From NCBI RefSeq assembly GCF_008042035.1, contig NZ_RDBL01000013.1, positions 954,254 to 1,018,253 of the forward strand: a stretch of DNA of 64,000 nt, in the 5' to 3' direction. Position numbers and translations under genes: made by a program. Each line of letters opens with the position of its first letter. Position 1 is the stretch's first letter. Shown piece after piece: positions 17,875-26,014 of this stretch. The notes under the pieces were generated by a model. That model had not been told where the DNA came from, made no database searches, and saw nothing but the letters and a program-made list of their open reading frames with translations. This DNA comes from Streptomyces sp. col6. GTDB taxonomy: Bacteria; Actinomycetota; Actinomycetes; Streptomycetales; Streptomycetaceae.

Positions 17875-19377
17875 ATGTCCGCAGAGCGCCCGACCCTGCC
17901 GCCGGTCCGGCTGCACACCGAGGCCGAGCTGGCACGGGACGCGCTGGCCGCGCCGCTGCTCGCCCGTGCCGCACGGCTCGCCCGCTGGGCCGGCCCGGAC
18001 ACCAGGGTCGGAGCCGGCGGCGAACTCGTCGATGCGCAGCTGCCCGCCGCCGCCGAGCACCTGGGCCTCACCCCGGACGAGGACGGCGCGGCGGAGGCCA
18101 GTGAGGCCTGGCGGCTCGCCGTCGACACCGGGCTCGTCGACATCGAGGACCCGGCCCAGGAGACCGACGGCCTGGAGGCCGGTTTCGACGAGGACGACGA
18201 CGAGGCCGGGGCCGATGAGGCGCTGGGGACCGTCACCGCGGGCGAGAACCTCGCGTTGCTGACCGGCGGTTCACCGGCGGACGTCCTGGCGATCTGGCTC
18301 GACGGCCTGGAGGCCGCCCACGCCGACGCCACCGCGCCCGCCTTCGACGACTTCGCCGACCTCGTCGGTGAGGACGGCTCGATCGACTTCGACGCGCTCG
18401 ACTGGGACCCGGAGACCGAGACGGAGTTCCTGGACGGGGTCCTCGGCAACCTCTACCTGCTCACCGTCGGGGAAGGGGCGGACGGGGCTCCCGTGCCGCT
18501 GCCCGCGCTCGCCGCCTCGATGATCGTCCCCGACGACATGGGCGAGCCCACCGACGACGTCCTGGAGCAGGTCTCGGACGCGATGATGCGTCTGGACGAC
18601 CAGTTCCGGGTGCTCGAACCCATCGGCATCGTCGAATACCACCCGGTGGACGAGGCGTTGCTCGTCGAGGAGGGCGAGGAGGACGTCCCGCCCGCCGACG
18701 AGGAGGACGTCACCCGCTACGGCATGGTCCGGCTGACCCCTCTCGGCCTCTACGGCATCCGCGCCCGCATGCTGGAGGCCGGGGTGGACGCCCCGGCGAT
18801 CGGCGACCTCACGGACAAGGGCGCCGACGTGCTCCTCGGCGGCGTCGCCCACTACCCCGAGGCCGCCGCCCGCGCCGAGATCCAGCTGTGGCTGGAGCGC
18901 CGGGGCTCCGACGGCGCCGCCGCCGAACTCCTGGACGCCGCACGGGGCGAGGACCCGTTGGCCCCGCTGCGCCGGCTGCACTGCCAGCAGGCGCTCGCCC
19001 TGGTCGGCGCGGAGGCCGAACCCGCCGTGCGCGCGGTGCTCGACGACCCCGAGCTGGGCGGCCTGGCCCGGGTCTGGCTCGCCGAACGGGGTGCGGGCGA
19101 CGTCCCCGCGCCCTCGGAGACGATGATCTTCTGGCTGGCCATCGACACGATCGCCGCCCAGCTGGAGGCGGACGGCGACCTCGACGAACTCCAGGGCCTG
19201 GTCGAGGGCCTGTCCGGCCAGCACAGCGGCTTCTTCGACGAGGCATGGCGCGTCGACCACCCGGCGACGGCGGACGTCCTGGAGGCGATGGGGCGGCTGC
19301 ACAGCGACAAGAAGCAGGCGAAGGACGCCCGCAAGGCCGCGTTCAAGGCACGCTCGCGCGCCGGTTCCACCGACTGA
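17875..19377 (+). CDS. Acidic conserved hypothetical protein, 500 aa
   Basis: I recognise no characterised family. The protein is strongly acidic, with Asp/Glu runs near residues 100-115 and 260-275, soluble, and without a signal peptide. The C-terminal 60 residues turn basic (Lys/Arg-rich, ending KAAFKARSRAGSTD). Repeated helical segments (LLDAARGEDPLAPLRRLHCQQALALV) suggest an alpha-solenoid. ATG 17875 has GAGGAG at 17861-17866. The gene stands alone, with a hairpin after it. Coding bias is normal for the region. Confidence 0.8.
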   Translation: MSAERPTLPPVRLHTEAELARDALAAPLLARAARLARWAGPDTRVGAGGELVDAQLPAAAEHLGLTPDEDGAAEASEAWRLAVDTGLVDIEDPAQETDGLEAGFDEDDDEAGADEALGTVTAGENLALLTGGSPADVLAIWLDGLEAAHADATAPAFDDFADLVGEDGSIDFDALDWDPETETEFLDGVLGNLYLLTVGEGADGAPVPLPALAASMIVPDDMGEPTDDVLEQVSDAMMRLDDQFRVLEPIGIVEYHPVDEALLVEEGEEDVPPADEEDVTRYGMVRLTPLGLYGIRARMLEAGVDAPAIGDLTDKGADVLLGGVAHYPEAAARAEIQLWLERRGSDGAAAELLDAARGEDPLAPLRRLHCQQALALVGAEAEPAVRAVLDDPELGGLARVWLAERGAGDVPAPSETMIFWLAIDTIAAQLEADGDLDELQGLVEGLSGQHSGFFDEAWRVDHPATADVLEAMGRLHSDKKQAKDARKAAFKARSRAGSTD

Positions 19378-19398
19378 GCAGGCACTTCGGCGCGGGGT

Positions 19399-19435
19399 GA
19401 CGGGCGGGCGGCCGGGTACGGGCCGCCCGCCCGTC
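19399..19435. terminator. Hairpin terminator
   Basis: A 15-bp perfect stem (19399-19413 with 19421-19435) lies 22 bases after the preceding stop. Confidence 0.75.
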
Positions 19436-19550
19436 GTCGATGTTCACCGAAAGGAGCGCCGCGAAGTCGTCGCCGGTTCAACTGGTGTTGGGGAACGGAC
19501 GGAACGGTGAGCCCGTCAACAGCACGCCCCCGCAGCACCAGGAGTACGTG

Positions 19551-21005
19551 ATGGCCTTCACGCGCAGGGAATTCAGCAGACAGTCCGCCCTCACCGGCGC
19601 CGGCATCGCCCTCACCGGAACCGTCGCCGCGCTGGCCACCGCGCCCGGCGCCCTCGCCGCCGGGGACCCCCACGGACACGGCCACGACGACCACGGCCAC
19701 GGACACCACCGCGAGCCGGGCTACGGCCCGCTGCGCTCCGACCCCAAGGGCATACTCGCGCTGCCCGCCGGATTCTCGTACCGGATCATCACGCACTGCG
19801 GCGTCACCAAGCTGGACAGCGGCGAGTACACGCCCTCCAACCACGACGGCACGGCCGCCTTCGAGGGCCCGCGCGGAGTGACGCTGCTGGTGAACAACCA
19901 CGAGCTGAGCGGCACCCGGGCGGGCTGGGAGCACCCCGTGCCCCTCACCGACGGCCTTGTCTACGACCCGGTCGCGGCCGGCGGCTGCACCGTCGTCGAG
20001 ACCCGCCGCGACGGCCGCACCGCCGAGTGGGTCGGCATCGCCGGCACCTCCACCAACTGCGCCGGCGGCGCCACCCCGTGGGACACCTGGCTCACCTGCG
20101 AGGAGACCGAGGACAAGGCCGGCAAGAACGGCCTCCTGAAGGACCACGGCTACGTCTTCGAGGTCGACCCGTACGACCGGCGCGCCAACCGCTCCCCGCG
20201 CCCGATCAAGGCCTTCGGCCGGTACGCGCACGAGGCGGTCGTCATCGACCCCAAGCAGGGCCACGCCTACCTCACCGAGGACGCCTCGGGCCCCAACGGC
20301 CTGCTCTACCGCTGGGTGCCGCCGCACGGCTTCCGGCACGGCCGCGGCAAGCTGCGCACCCTCGCCGACGACGCGGGCGTGCTCCAGGCCTTCAAGTGCT
20401 TCGACAAGCACGGCACGTTCGTCGACGACCTCTCGCGGGCCACGAAGACCGGCACCGTGTACGGCGTGGACTGGGTGGACGTGCCGGACCGCGACGCGAA
20501 GTCCGTCTCGGTGCGCAAGCAGTTCGCGGACGGTGAGGTCACCCGCGCCCGCAAGCTGGAGGGCATGTGGTGGGCCGACGGCGGCGCGTACGTCGTGTCG
20601 TCCTTCGCCCGTGACGAGAGCCCCGTGCAGCACGACGGCCAGGTCTGGTTCTACGACCCGAAGCGCCGCACGCTGACCCTGAAGGTGCTCCTCGGCGTCA
20701 ACCCGGACCCGTCGAAGGACGGCGCCTTCGACGGCCCGGACAACATCACCGTCTCGCCGTACGGAGGCCTGGTCATCGCCGAGGACGGGGAGGGCGTCCA
20801 GCACCTCTTCGGGGCGACCGAGAGCGGCCGCACCTACCCGATCGCGCGCAACGAGCTGAACATCGGCAGCGCCGAGGAGCCGGAGTACAGCGAGTTCACC
20901 GGGGTCACGTTCTCGCCGGACGGCAGGACGCTCTTCGCCAACATCCAGACCCCGGGGATCATGGTCGCGATCACCGGTCCGTGGAAGCGGCAGCCCAACC
21001 GTTAA
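19551..21005 (+). CDS. Tat-exported PhoX-family (DUF839) protein, probable phosphatase
   Basis: A 484-residue exported protein. The N-terminus has a twin-arginine motif RREFSRQ, a hydrophobic core and an Ala-x-Ala-type cleavage region near residue 35, so it is a Tat substrate. A His/Asp-rich linker (residues about 38-52) follows. The DUF839 domain shows NCAGGATPWDTWLTCEET and AHEAVVIDPKQGHAYLTED, typical of PhoX calcium/iron phosphatases. ATG 19551 has GGAG six bases upstream; an earlier ATG at 19440 lacks one. True phosphatase activity is likely but not certain, since the family is broad. No PHO box was recognised. Confidence 0.82.
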   Translation: MAFTRREFSRQSALTGAGIALTGTVAALATAPGALAAGDPHGHGHDDHGHGHHREPGYGPLRSDPKGILALPAGFSYRIITHCGVTKLDSGEYTPSNHDGTAAFEGPRGVTLLVNNHELSGTRAGWEHPVPLTDGLVYDPVAAGGCTVVETRRDGRTAEWVGIAGTSTNCAGGATPWDTWLTCEETEDKAGKNGLLKDHGYVFEVDPYDRRANRSPRPIKAFGRYAHEAVVIDPKQGHAYLTEDASGPNGLLYRWVPPHGFRHGRGKLRTLADDAGVLQAFKCFDKHGTFVDDLSRATKTGTVYGVDWVDVPDRDAKSVSVRKQFADGEVTRARKLEGMWWADGGAYVVSSFARDESPVQHDGQVWFYDPKRRTLTLKVLLGVNPDPSKDGAFDGPDNITVSPYGGLVIAEDGEGVQHLFGATESGRTYPIARNELNIGSAEEPEYSEFTGVTFSPDGRTLFANIQTPGIMVAITGPWKRQPNR

Positions 21006-21051
21006 CTGCGGGGCATGGCGTCGGGCCGCCCCGGGGCGCATACTCGACTCA

Positions 21052-21282
21052 ATGAAACAGTCAGCCGGCTCCCGGCGCCACCTGCCGTCCAGTCCCTTCA
21101 ACCGCCCGGCCCAGGCGGCCCCACCGGTCGAATTGTTCGACGTGGGCGACCGGGTCTCGCACGACCAGTTCGGTCTCGGCCGCGTCCTCGCCGTCGAGGG
21201 CGACAACGAGGCGGTGCTCATCGACTTCGCCGGCCGTCAGGGGCGCATCATGAGCCCTTACTCCAAGCTCACGAAGCTCTGA
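21052..21282 (+). CDS. Small Tudor-like protein related to the UvrD/PcrA C-terminal domain
   Basis: A 76-residue basic protein. Residues about 28-70 (DVGDRVSHDQFGLGRVLAVEG then LIDFAGRQGRIMSPYSKL) match the small barrel found at the C-terminus of UvrD/PcrA helicases, which contacts RNA polymerase. Here it stands alone after a flexible 25-residue tail. A role with nucleic acid or RNA polymerase is inferred only. ATG 21052 is 46 bases after the PhoX-like stop, and a terminator follows. Confidence 0.75.
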   Translation: MKQSAGSRRHLPSSPFNRPAQAAPPVELFDVGDRVSHDQFGLGRVLAVEGDNEAVLIDFAGRQGRIMSPYSKLTKL

Positions 21283-21291
21283 GGCCGTCAC

Positions 21292-21324
21292 AGGGGCCGT
21301 CCGCCGGCCGCGCGGACGGCCCCT
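21292..21324. terminator. Hairpin terminator between convergent genes
   Basis: A 13-bp perfect stem (21292-21304 with 21312-21324) separates the small Tudor-like gene from the convergent TerD gene. Confidence 0.78.
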
Positions 21325-21354
21325 GAGCCATGTGCGGGGTCCTGCGGCGGGGTC

Positions 21355-22455
21355 CTACAGGGCCTGGGCGGCGGGCTTGACCATGCCCCGGACGGTCCGC
21401 GACTTCACGAAGTCGCCGATGGCGGTCATCTCCCACTCCCCGGAGAATTGCTTGATCAGCTTGGCCATCATCACGCCGGTCTGCGGCTCGGCCCCGGTCA
21501 GGTCGAAGCGGACCAGCTCCTCGTCGGTGGCCGCGTCGACCAGCCGGCAGTAGGCCTTGGCCACCTCGGTGAACTTCTGGCCCGTGAACGAGTTGACCGT
21601 GAACACCAGACCGGTCGCCTCGGCGGGAATCCGGCCCAGGTCCACGACGATCACCTCGTCGTCGCCCTCGCCCTCGCCGGTGAGGTTGTCCCCGGAGTGC
21701 TTGATCGCGCCGTTCAGGATGGACAGCTTGCCGAAGTAGCAGCTGTCCAGGTGGTTGCGCTGCGGCCCGTAGGCAATGACCGAGGCGTCCAGGTCGATGT
21801 CCTTGCCGCGGAACGCGGGCTCCCAGCCGAGGCCCATCTTGACCTGGGAGAGCAGCGGGCGGCCCGCCTTGACCAGCGAGACGGTCTCGTTCTTCCGGAG
21901 GCTGACCCGGCCCTTGTCGAGGTTGATCCGCCCCGGCGCGGGCGCGGCGGGGGTCTCGTCGACCGTGACGCCGAAGTCGGTGGCGATGCCCGCCAGCCCG
22001 TTCGCATAGCCCTGGCCGACCGCGCGGACCTTCCAGGCACCGCCGCGCCGGTAGACCTCGATGACCACGAGCGCGGTCTCGGCGCCCAGCCGGGGCGGGG
22101 TGAAGGACGCGAGCACGCTGCTGTCGTCCGCGTTGCGCACGGTGGCGGTCGGCTCGACGCCCTGGAAGGTCTGACCGGCGCCGTCCGGGCTCGCCGTGAC
22201 GACGATCCTCTCGATGCCGGCGGGCACCGACGCGGTGTCCACAATGACGGCGTCCGGCGCGCCGCCGCCGCCCGAGCGGTAGGTCACACCGGGGCCCGAG
22301 GGCTGGTTGTAGAAGATGAAGTCGTCGTCGGAGCGCACCTTGCCGTCGGCGGCGAGCAGCAGGCCCGACACGTCGAGCCGCACGGGCGCTGCGACGTCCA
22401 CCGCCACGCGGACGGCGGTGAGCGGAAGATTCGAGCCAGGTGTCATAGCGGTCAT
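21355..22455 (-). CDS. Tandem TerD-domain stress protein
   Basis: A 366-residue cytoplasmic protein with two TerD-type beta-sandwich domains (about 5-170 and 185-366), a family tied to tellurite resistance, calcium binding and envelope or phage stress. The second domain has the clear signature GLGWEPAFRGKDIDLDASVIAYG, with DLDAS calcium ligands, and GEGEGDDEVIVVDL. The first domain is more diverged, with SDDDFIFYNQPSGPGVTY. It starts at ATG 22455, or ATG 22443 by the second methionine. No other ter genes are nearby, so it is probably a stand-alone paralogue. Confidence 0.87.
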   Translation of the reverse strand: MTAMTPGSNLPLTAVRVAVDVAAPVRLDVSGLLLAADGKVRSDDDFIFYNQPSGPGVTYRSGGGGAPDAVIVDTASVPAGIERIVVTASPDGAGQTFQGVEPTATVRNADDSSVLASFTPPRLGAETALVVIEVYRRGGAWKVRAVGQGYANGLAGIATDFGVTVDETPAAPAPGRINLDKGRVSLRKNETVSLVKAGRPLLSQVKMGLGWEPAFRGKDIDLDASVIAYGPQRNHLDSCYFGKLSILNGAIKHSGDNLTGEGEGDDEVIVVDLGRIPAEATGLVFTVNSFTGQKFTEVAKAYCRLVDAATDEELVRFDLTGAEPQTGVMMAKLIKQFSGEWEMTAIGDFVKSRTVRGMVKPAAQAL

Positions 22456-22556
22456 GTCCGGATGAACGAACGACTTGGCTTTGCCGTTCCCTTACCTTTC
22501 GGCGGGTTCGCCCGTACGGCGGAAGCACTGGTTCCGTACGGGTGCAGCGGACCGGG

Positions 22557-22775
22557 TCACCGGTTTCTGGGGTGGTTGCGTGCCGTCCGCTCGTTGCCGT
22601 GCTTGTAGGCCCCCGTCCAGCGGGCCATCACCAGCTGGGCGTCGCCGGCCTCCACCTCGGCCAGGAACTTCTGCGCCCGGCCGCCGCGCAGGGTGCCCGC
22701 CGGGCGGCCGTGATGGGTGACGGTGACGCTCGCGTCGCCGTGCTGCTCGTACCGGAATCCCGAAGGTCTCGCCAT
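22557..22775 (-). CDS. Small conserved hypothetical protein, 72 aa
   Basis: A short soluble protein with a compact pattern (FRYEQHGDASVTVTHHGRPAGTLRG then FLAEVEAGDAQLVMARWTGAYKHGNE). I recall similar small proteins in many streptomycetes, always without a known function. It is basic at the C-terminus. ATG 22775 is the only sensible start. It lies between the TerD gene and udh on the same strand, with about 100 bp to the TerD start. Confidence 0.7.
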   Translation of the reverse strand: MARPSGFRYEQHGDASVTVTHHGRPAGTLRGGRAQKFLAEVEAGDAQLVMARWTGAYKHGNERTARNHPRNR

Positions 22776-22826
22776 GCCCGCATCATGCCGCGCCGGTGTG
22801 CGCGGGGACGACGGCTTTTCGCGTGC

Positions 22827-23642
22827 TCAGTGCGGCCAGACCGGCGGGTTGGTGCAGAAGTGGCCGCCGAGGTGGGCGTGGTCCGGGTTGTCCGGGTCCA
22901 GTTCGCCCTGTTCCGCGATGAGCTTCGCCGCGTACGGCTCGGAGTCGTCCCGCGGTTCGTAGCCCAGCGCGCGGGCGGAGGTCAGGTCCCACCAGAGCCG
23001 GGTGTTGTCCGAGGAGCCGTTGACGACGGTGTGCCCGACGTTCTCGGCGGTCAGCGCGGCGTCGAACAGCCGGGCACCGTCGGCGGGGCTCATCCACACC
23101 GACAGCATCCGTACGGATGTGGGCTCGGGGAAGCAGGAGCCGATGCGGACGGACACCGTCTCCATGCCGTGCCGGTCCCAGTACAGCTGGGCGAGGTCCT
23201 CGCCGAACGACTTCGAGAGGCCGTAGAAGGTGTCGGGGCGGCGGGGGGTGTCCACCGGGATCAGCGGGTCGCCGGGGAGCGGGCGCGGGGTGAAGCCCAC
23301 GGCGTGGTTGGACGAGGCGAACACGATGCGGCGGACCCCGGCTTCCCGGGCGGCCTCGTACAGGTTGTACGTGCCCTCGATGTTCGCCCTGAGGATCTTG
23401 CCGAAGGGGGCTTCCAGGGAGATGCCCGCGAGGTGGATGATCGCGTCGACCCCCGCCACGGCCTCGCGCAGCGCGTCCGTGTCCCCGAGGTCGGCGGTGA
23501 TCGCGTCCGGCTCGCCCTCGATCGGCACCATGTCGAACAGGCGCAGGGTGTAGCCATGGGCGGGCAGCAGTGCGCGCATCAGCGTGCCGAGGCCGCCGGC
23601 GGCGCCGGTGAGCAGGACGGTGCGGGGCGTGGCGGCGGGCAT
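22827..23642 (-). CDS. udh: Uronate dehydrogenase-like NAD-dependent SDR protein
   Basis: A 271-residue extended short-chain dehydrogenase. The cofactor loop is TGAAGGLGTLM, and the catalytic pair is in YGLSKSFGE (Tyr-x3-Lys). The overall sequence (FASSNHAVGF, IGSCFPEPTS, WMSPADGARLF) fits uronate dehydrogenases, which oxidise D-galacturonate or D-glucuronate to the aldarolactone. ATG 23642 has AGAGGAG at good distance; the 22 extra upstream codons span the operator and promoter and are rejected. The divergent partner is kdgD, which acts later in the same oxidative pathway. Confidence 0.8.
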   Translation of the reverse strand: MPAATPRTVLLTGAAGGLGTLMRALLPAHGYTLRLFDMVPIEGEPDAITADLGDTDALREAVAGVDAIIHLAGISLEAPFGKILRANIEGTYNLYEAAREAGVRRIVFASSNHAVGFTPRPLPGDPLIPVDTPRRPDTFYGLSKSFGEDLAQLYWDRHGMETVSVRIGSCFPEPTSVRMLSVWMSPADGARLFDAALTAENVGHTVVNGSSDNTRLWWDLTSARALGYEPRDDSEPYAAKLIAEQGELDPDNPDHAHLGGHFCTNPPVWPH

Positions 23643-23663
23643 GCGGGTCTCCTCTTGGATCAA

Positions 23664-23708
23664 GTTCACATGCGTGGACAAGGTATGCGGGGGCTCGGGG
23701 GGCGTCAA
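23664..23708 (-). promoter_or_regulatory. udh promoter and operator site A
   Basis: Read on the minus strand, TTGACG (23708-23703) and TACCTT (23685-23680) are 17 bases apart, a good vegetative promoter. Directly after the -10 lies GTTC-N8-GGAC on the plus strand (23664-23679), an inverted repeat also seen before kdgD, the sugar ABC operon and the KGSA dehydrogenase. Its place over the transcript start suggests repression. Confidence 0.6.
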
Positions 23709-23779
23709 GGGGGTCGCGCGGCAGGCCCTTCGGTGGATCGAGGGGAAAGGGCCTGCGCCGGGCGCGGGTGGTCATCGCC

Positions 23780-23831
23780 TTGACCCCGGCGGCACCGCAC
23801 CCTAGCTTAGGATGCGTTCATAAGTATGGAC
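23780..23831 (+). promoter_or_regulatory. kdgD promoter and operator site B
   Basis: TTGACC (23780-23785) and TAGCTT (23803-23808), 17 bases apart, form the promoter. GTTC (23816-23819) N8 GGAC (23828-23831) starts at the predicted transcript start, the same arrangement as at udh. Confidence 0.6.
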
Positions 23832-23866
23832 ATCAATCAGAGATGCGCACGCCTCAGGAGGCGCCC

Positions 23867-24811
23867 GTGAGCTCAGACCCGCTGGCCGCCCGGCTCACCG
23901 CCGTTGCCGGGCCGCTCTTCTTCCCCGTCACCGCGTACGACGCGGCCGGCTCCGTCGACGTGGACGCCTTCCGGGCGCACGTCCGCCAGGGCATCGACGC
24001 AGGCGCGGCGGCGGTGTTCGCGGCCTGCGGCACCGGGGAGTTCCACGCGCTGACGCCGGAGGAGTTCCGGACCGTCGTCGCCGCCGCGGTGGAGGAGACC
24101 GCCGGACAGGTGCCGGTCGTCGCGGGCGCCGGATACGGCACCGCGCTCGCCGTCCGGTTCGCGGAACTCGCCGAGGAGGCCGGCGCTGACGGCCTGCTGG
24201 CCATGCCCCCGTACCTCGTCCACGCCGACCAGGCGGGGCTGCTCGCGCACTACACGGCGCTGGCGGGGGCCACCGGCCTGGAGACGATCGTCTACCAGCG
24301 GGACAACGCCGTCTTCACGCCCGAGACCGTGCTCGCGCTGGCCCGGACCCCCGGGATCATCGGCCTCAAGGACGGCTACGGCGACCTGGACCTGATGCAG
24401 CGCATCGTCAGCGCGGTGCGCACCGGGCTGCCGGGGGAGGACTTCCTCTACTTCAACGGGCTGCCCACCGCGGAACTCACCGGCCTCGCCTACCGGGGCA
24501 TCGGCGTCACGCTGTACTCCTCCGCGGTCTTCGCCTTCGCCCCGGACATCGCGCTCGCCTTCTACCGGGCTCTGGAGTCCGGCGACGACGCCCTGGTCAA
24601 CGCGCTGCTGGACACGTTCTACCGGCCGCTCGTCGAACTGCGCTCCCGGGGCCGCGGCTACGCCGTCTCCCTGGTCAAGGCGGGGGTCCGGCTCCACGGG
24701 CTGGACGTCGGGGAGGTGCGCAGCCCGCTCACCGAGCCGACGGCCGCGCACATCAAGGAGCTGACGGAGATCGTCGCCGCCGGCCGCGCGCTGCTGGAGC
24801 GGCGCGGATGA
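23867..24811 (+). CDS. kdgD: 5-Dehydro-4-deoxyglucarate dehydratase
   Basis: A 314-residue DHDPS-superfamily enzyme that dehydrates and decarboxylates 5-dehydro-4-deoxyglucarate to 2,5-dioxopentanoate. The Schiff-base lysine is K168 in IIGLKDGYGDLDLMQ. The sequences FFPVTAYDAAGSVD, AACGTGEFHALTPEE and YFNGLPTAE are the marks that separate this group from DapA. GTG 23867 has AGGAG (23856-23860); ATG 23843 is a possible longer start. It is divergent from udh and overlaps the next gene by four bases. Confidence 0.88.
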   Translation: MSSDPLAARLTAVAGPLFFPVTAYDAAGSVDVDAFRAHVRQGIDAGAAAVFAACGTGEFHALTPEEFRTVVAAAVEETAGQVPVVAGAGYGTALAVRFAELAEEAGADGLLAMPPYLVHADQAGLLAHYTALAGATGLETIVYQRDNAVFTPETVLALARTPGIIGLKDGYGDLDLMQRIVSAVRTGLPGEDFLYFNGLPTAELTGLAYRGIGVTLYSSAVFAFAPDIALAFYRALESGDDALVNALLDTFYRPLVELRSRGRGYAVSLVKAGVRLHGLDVGEVRSPLTEPTAAHIKELTEIVAAGRALLERRG

Positions 24812-25986
24812 GGACGTCCGCCTTCCTCTACCCCTGGGACGTCGTCGGGGACCCCGACGCCCCCGCCCGCATCGCGGACCTGGGCGTCCAGCAGGTGACG
24901 CTCGCCGCCGCCTACCACTCGACCCGGGCGCTCACCCCGCGCCACCCGGTCCGCCGCATCGTCACCGCCGAGCACGCGGCGGTGCTCTACCCACCGGACG
25001 CCGGGCGCTGGGCGGGGCGTGCCCTGCGCCCGTACCCGCAGACGTGGACGCCCTCGGACGACCCCTTCGCCGAGGCGGCCGACGCACTGGCCGGGGCCGG
25101 TCTCGACGTGCACAGCTGGGTGGTCCTCGCACACAACTCCCGGCTCGGCGCGGAACACCCGGACACCTCGGTGGTCAACGCCTACGGGGACCGCTACCCG
25201 TGGGCGCCCTGCGTCGCCCGGCCGGAGGTCCGTGCGTATCTGGTGGACCTCGCGGCGGAGGCGGCGGTGCGCGACGGGGCCCGGGGCACCGAGCTGGAGT
25301 CCTGCGGCTGGTACGGCTTCGCCCATCTGCACGCCCACGACAAGGTGACGGGCGTCGGGCTCGGGGACGCGGCCCAGTATCTGATGTCGCTCTGCTTCTG
25401 CGCGGTATGCCGGGCCGGGTACGCGGGGCAGGGCCTCGACGCCGAGGAGCTGCGTGCTGCCGTGCGCCGGGCGCTGGAGCCGGTCTGGGCCGGGGCCGGT
25501 GCTCCGGACGCCGGCTGGGACACGGTCGGGAAGCTGCTCGGCGCCGATCTCGCGGACACCACCCTGCGGTGGCGCGCCGAGGTGGCCCTAAGCCTCCAGG
25601 AAGCGGTGACCGGCGCGGTCCGGGCGGCGGCGGCCCCGGGGTTCCAGGTGCTGCTGCACGCCGACCCCGCCCCGTACCGCTGCGGGGCCAACGTGGGCGT
25701 CGACCCCGGCCACATCCTGTCCGTGGCGGACGGGGTGGTGCTGCCGTGCACCGGGGCGGACACGGTACGCGAGGCGGTGCTCGGGCCGTTCGCGGGCGCT
25801 CCCGACGCGGTCGTCGCCGCCAACCTCACCGTGGTGCGCGGGATGGGCGGAAGCCCGGACACGTTGGAGCGGGACGCCGCCCACGCCGCCTCGCTCGGCG
25901 CGAACCAGCTGCGCCTGTACCACGCGGGCCTGGCCTCGGACCCGGACCTCGCGGCCGTCGCGGGGGCGCTGTCACGCCTCGGCTGA
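24808..25986 (+). CDS. Unrecognised protein coupled to kdgD, possible TIM-barrel enzyme
   Basis: A 392-residue soluble protein of no family I can name. It begins FLYPWDVVGDPDAPARIADLGVQ and has a run of barrel-like strands and helices. Notable conserved-looking parts are AAAYHS, WVVLAHNSRLG, ELESCGWYGFAHLHAHDKV and a CFCAVCRAGY cluster that may bind metal. It lacks a signal peptide and membrane segment. The pattern recalls uncharacterised glycosidase-like barrels, but this is weak. ATG 24808 overlaps the kdgD stop, so it is made with that enzyme and probably serves uronate or glycoside use. Confidence 0.78.
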   Translation: MRTSAFLYPWDVVGDPDAPARIADLGVQQVTLAAAYHSTRALTPRHPVRRIVTAEHAAVLYPPDAGRWAGRALRPYPQTWTPSDDPFAEAADALAGAGLDVHSWVVLAHNSRLGAEHPDTSVVNAYGDRYPWAPCVARPEVRAYLVDLAAEAAVRDGARGTELESCGWYGFAHLHAHDKVTGVGLGDAAQYLMSLCFCAVCRAGYAGQGLDAEELRAAVRRALEPVWAGAGAPDAGWDTVGKLLGADLADTTLRWRAEVALSLQEAVTGAVRAAAAPGFQVLLHADPAPYRCGANVGVDPGHILSVADGVVLPCTGADTVREAVLGPFAGAPDAVVAANLTVVRGMGGSPDTLERDAAHAASLGANQLRLYHAGLASDPDLAAVAGALSRLG

Positions 25987-26014
25987 GACGGGAGCGGCGC
26001 CCTTGCGGGCCCCT

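Noticed and set aside
22827..23708. Longer uronate dehydrogenase starting at 23708
   Set aside because: The extra 22 codons cover the promoter and operator, and a good ribosome site stands before ATG 23642.
23867..24811. Another dapA copy
   Set aside because: The GTTGES loop and the YDIPGRTG-type tyrosine loop are replaced by sequences typical of 5-dehydro-4-deoxyglucarate dehydratase, and the neighbours are uronate genes.
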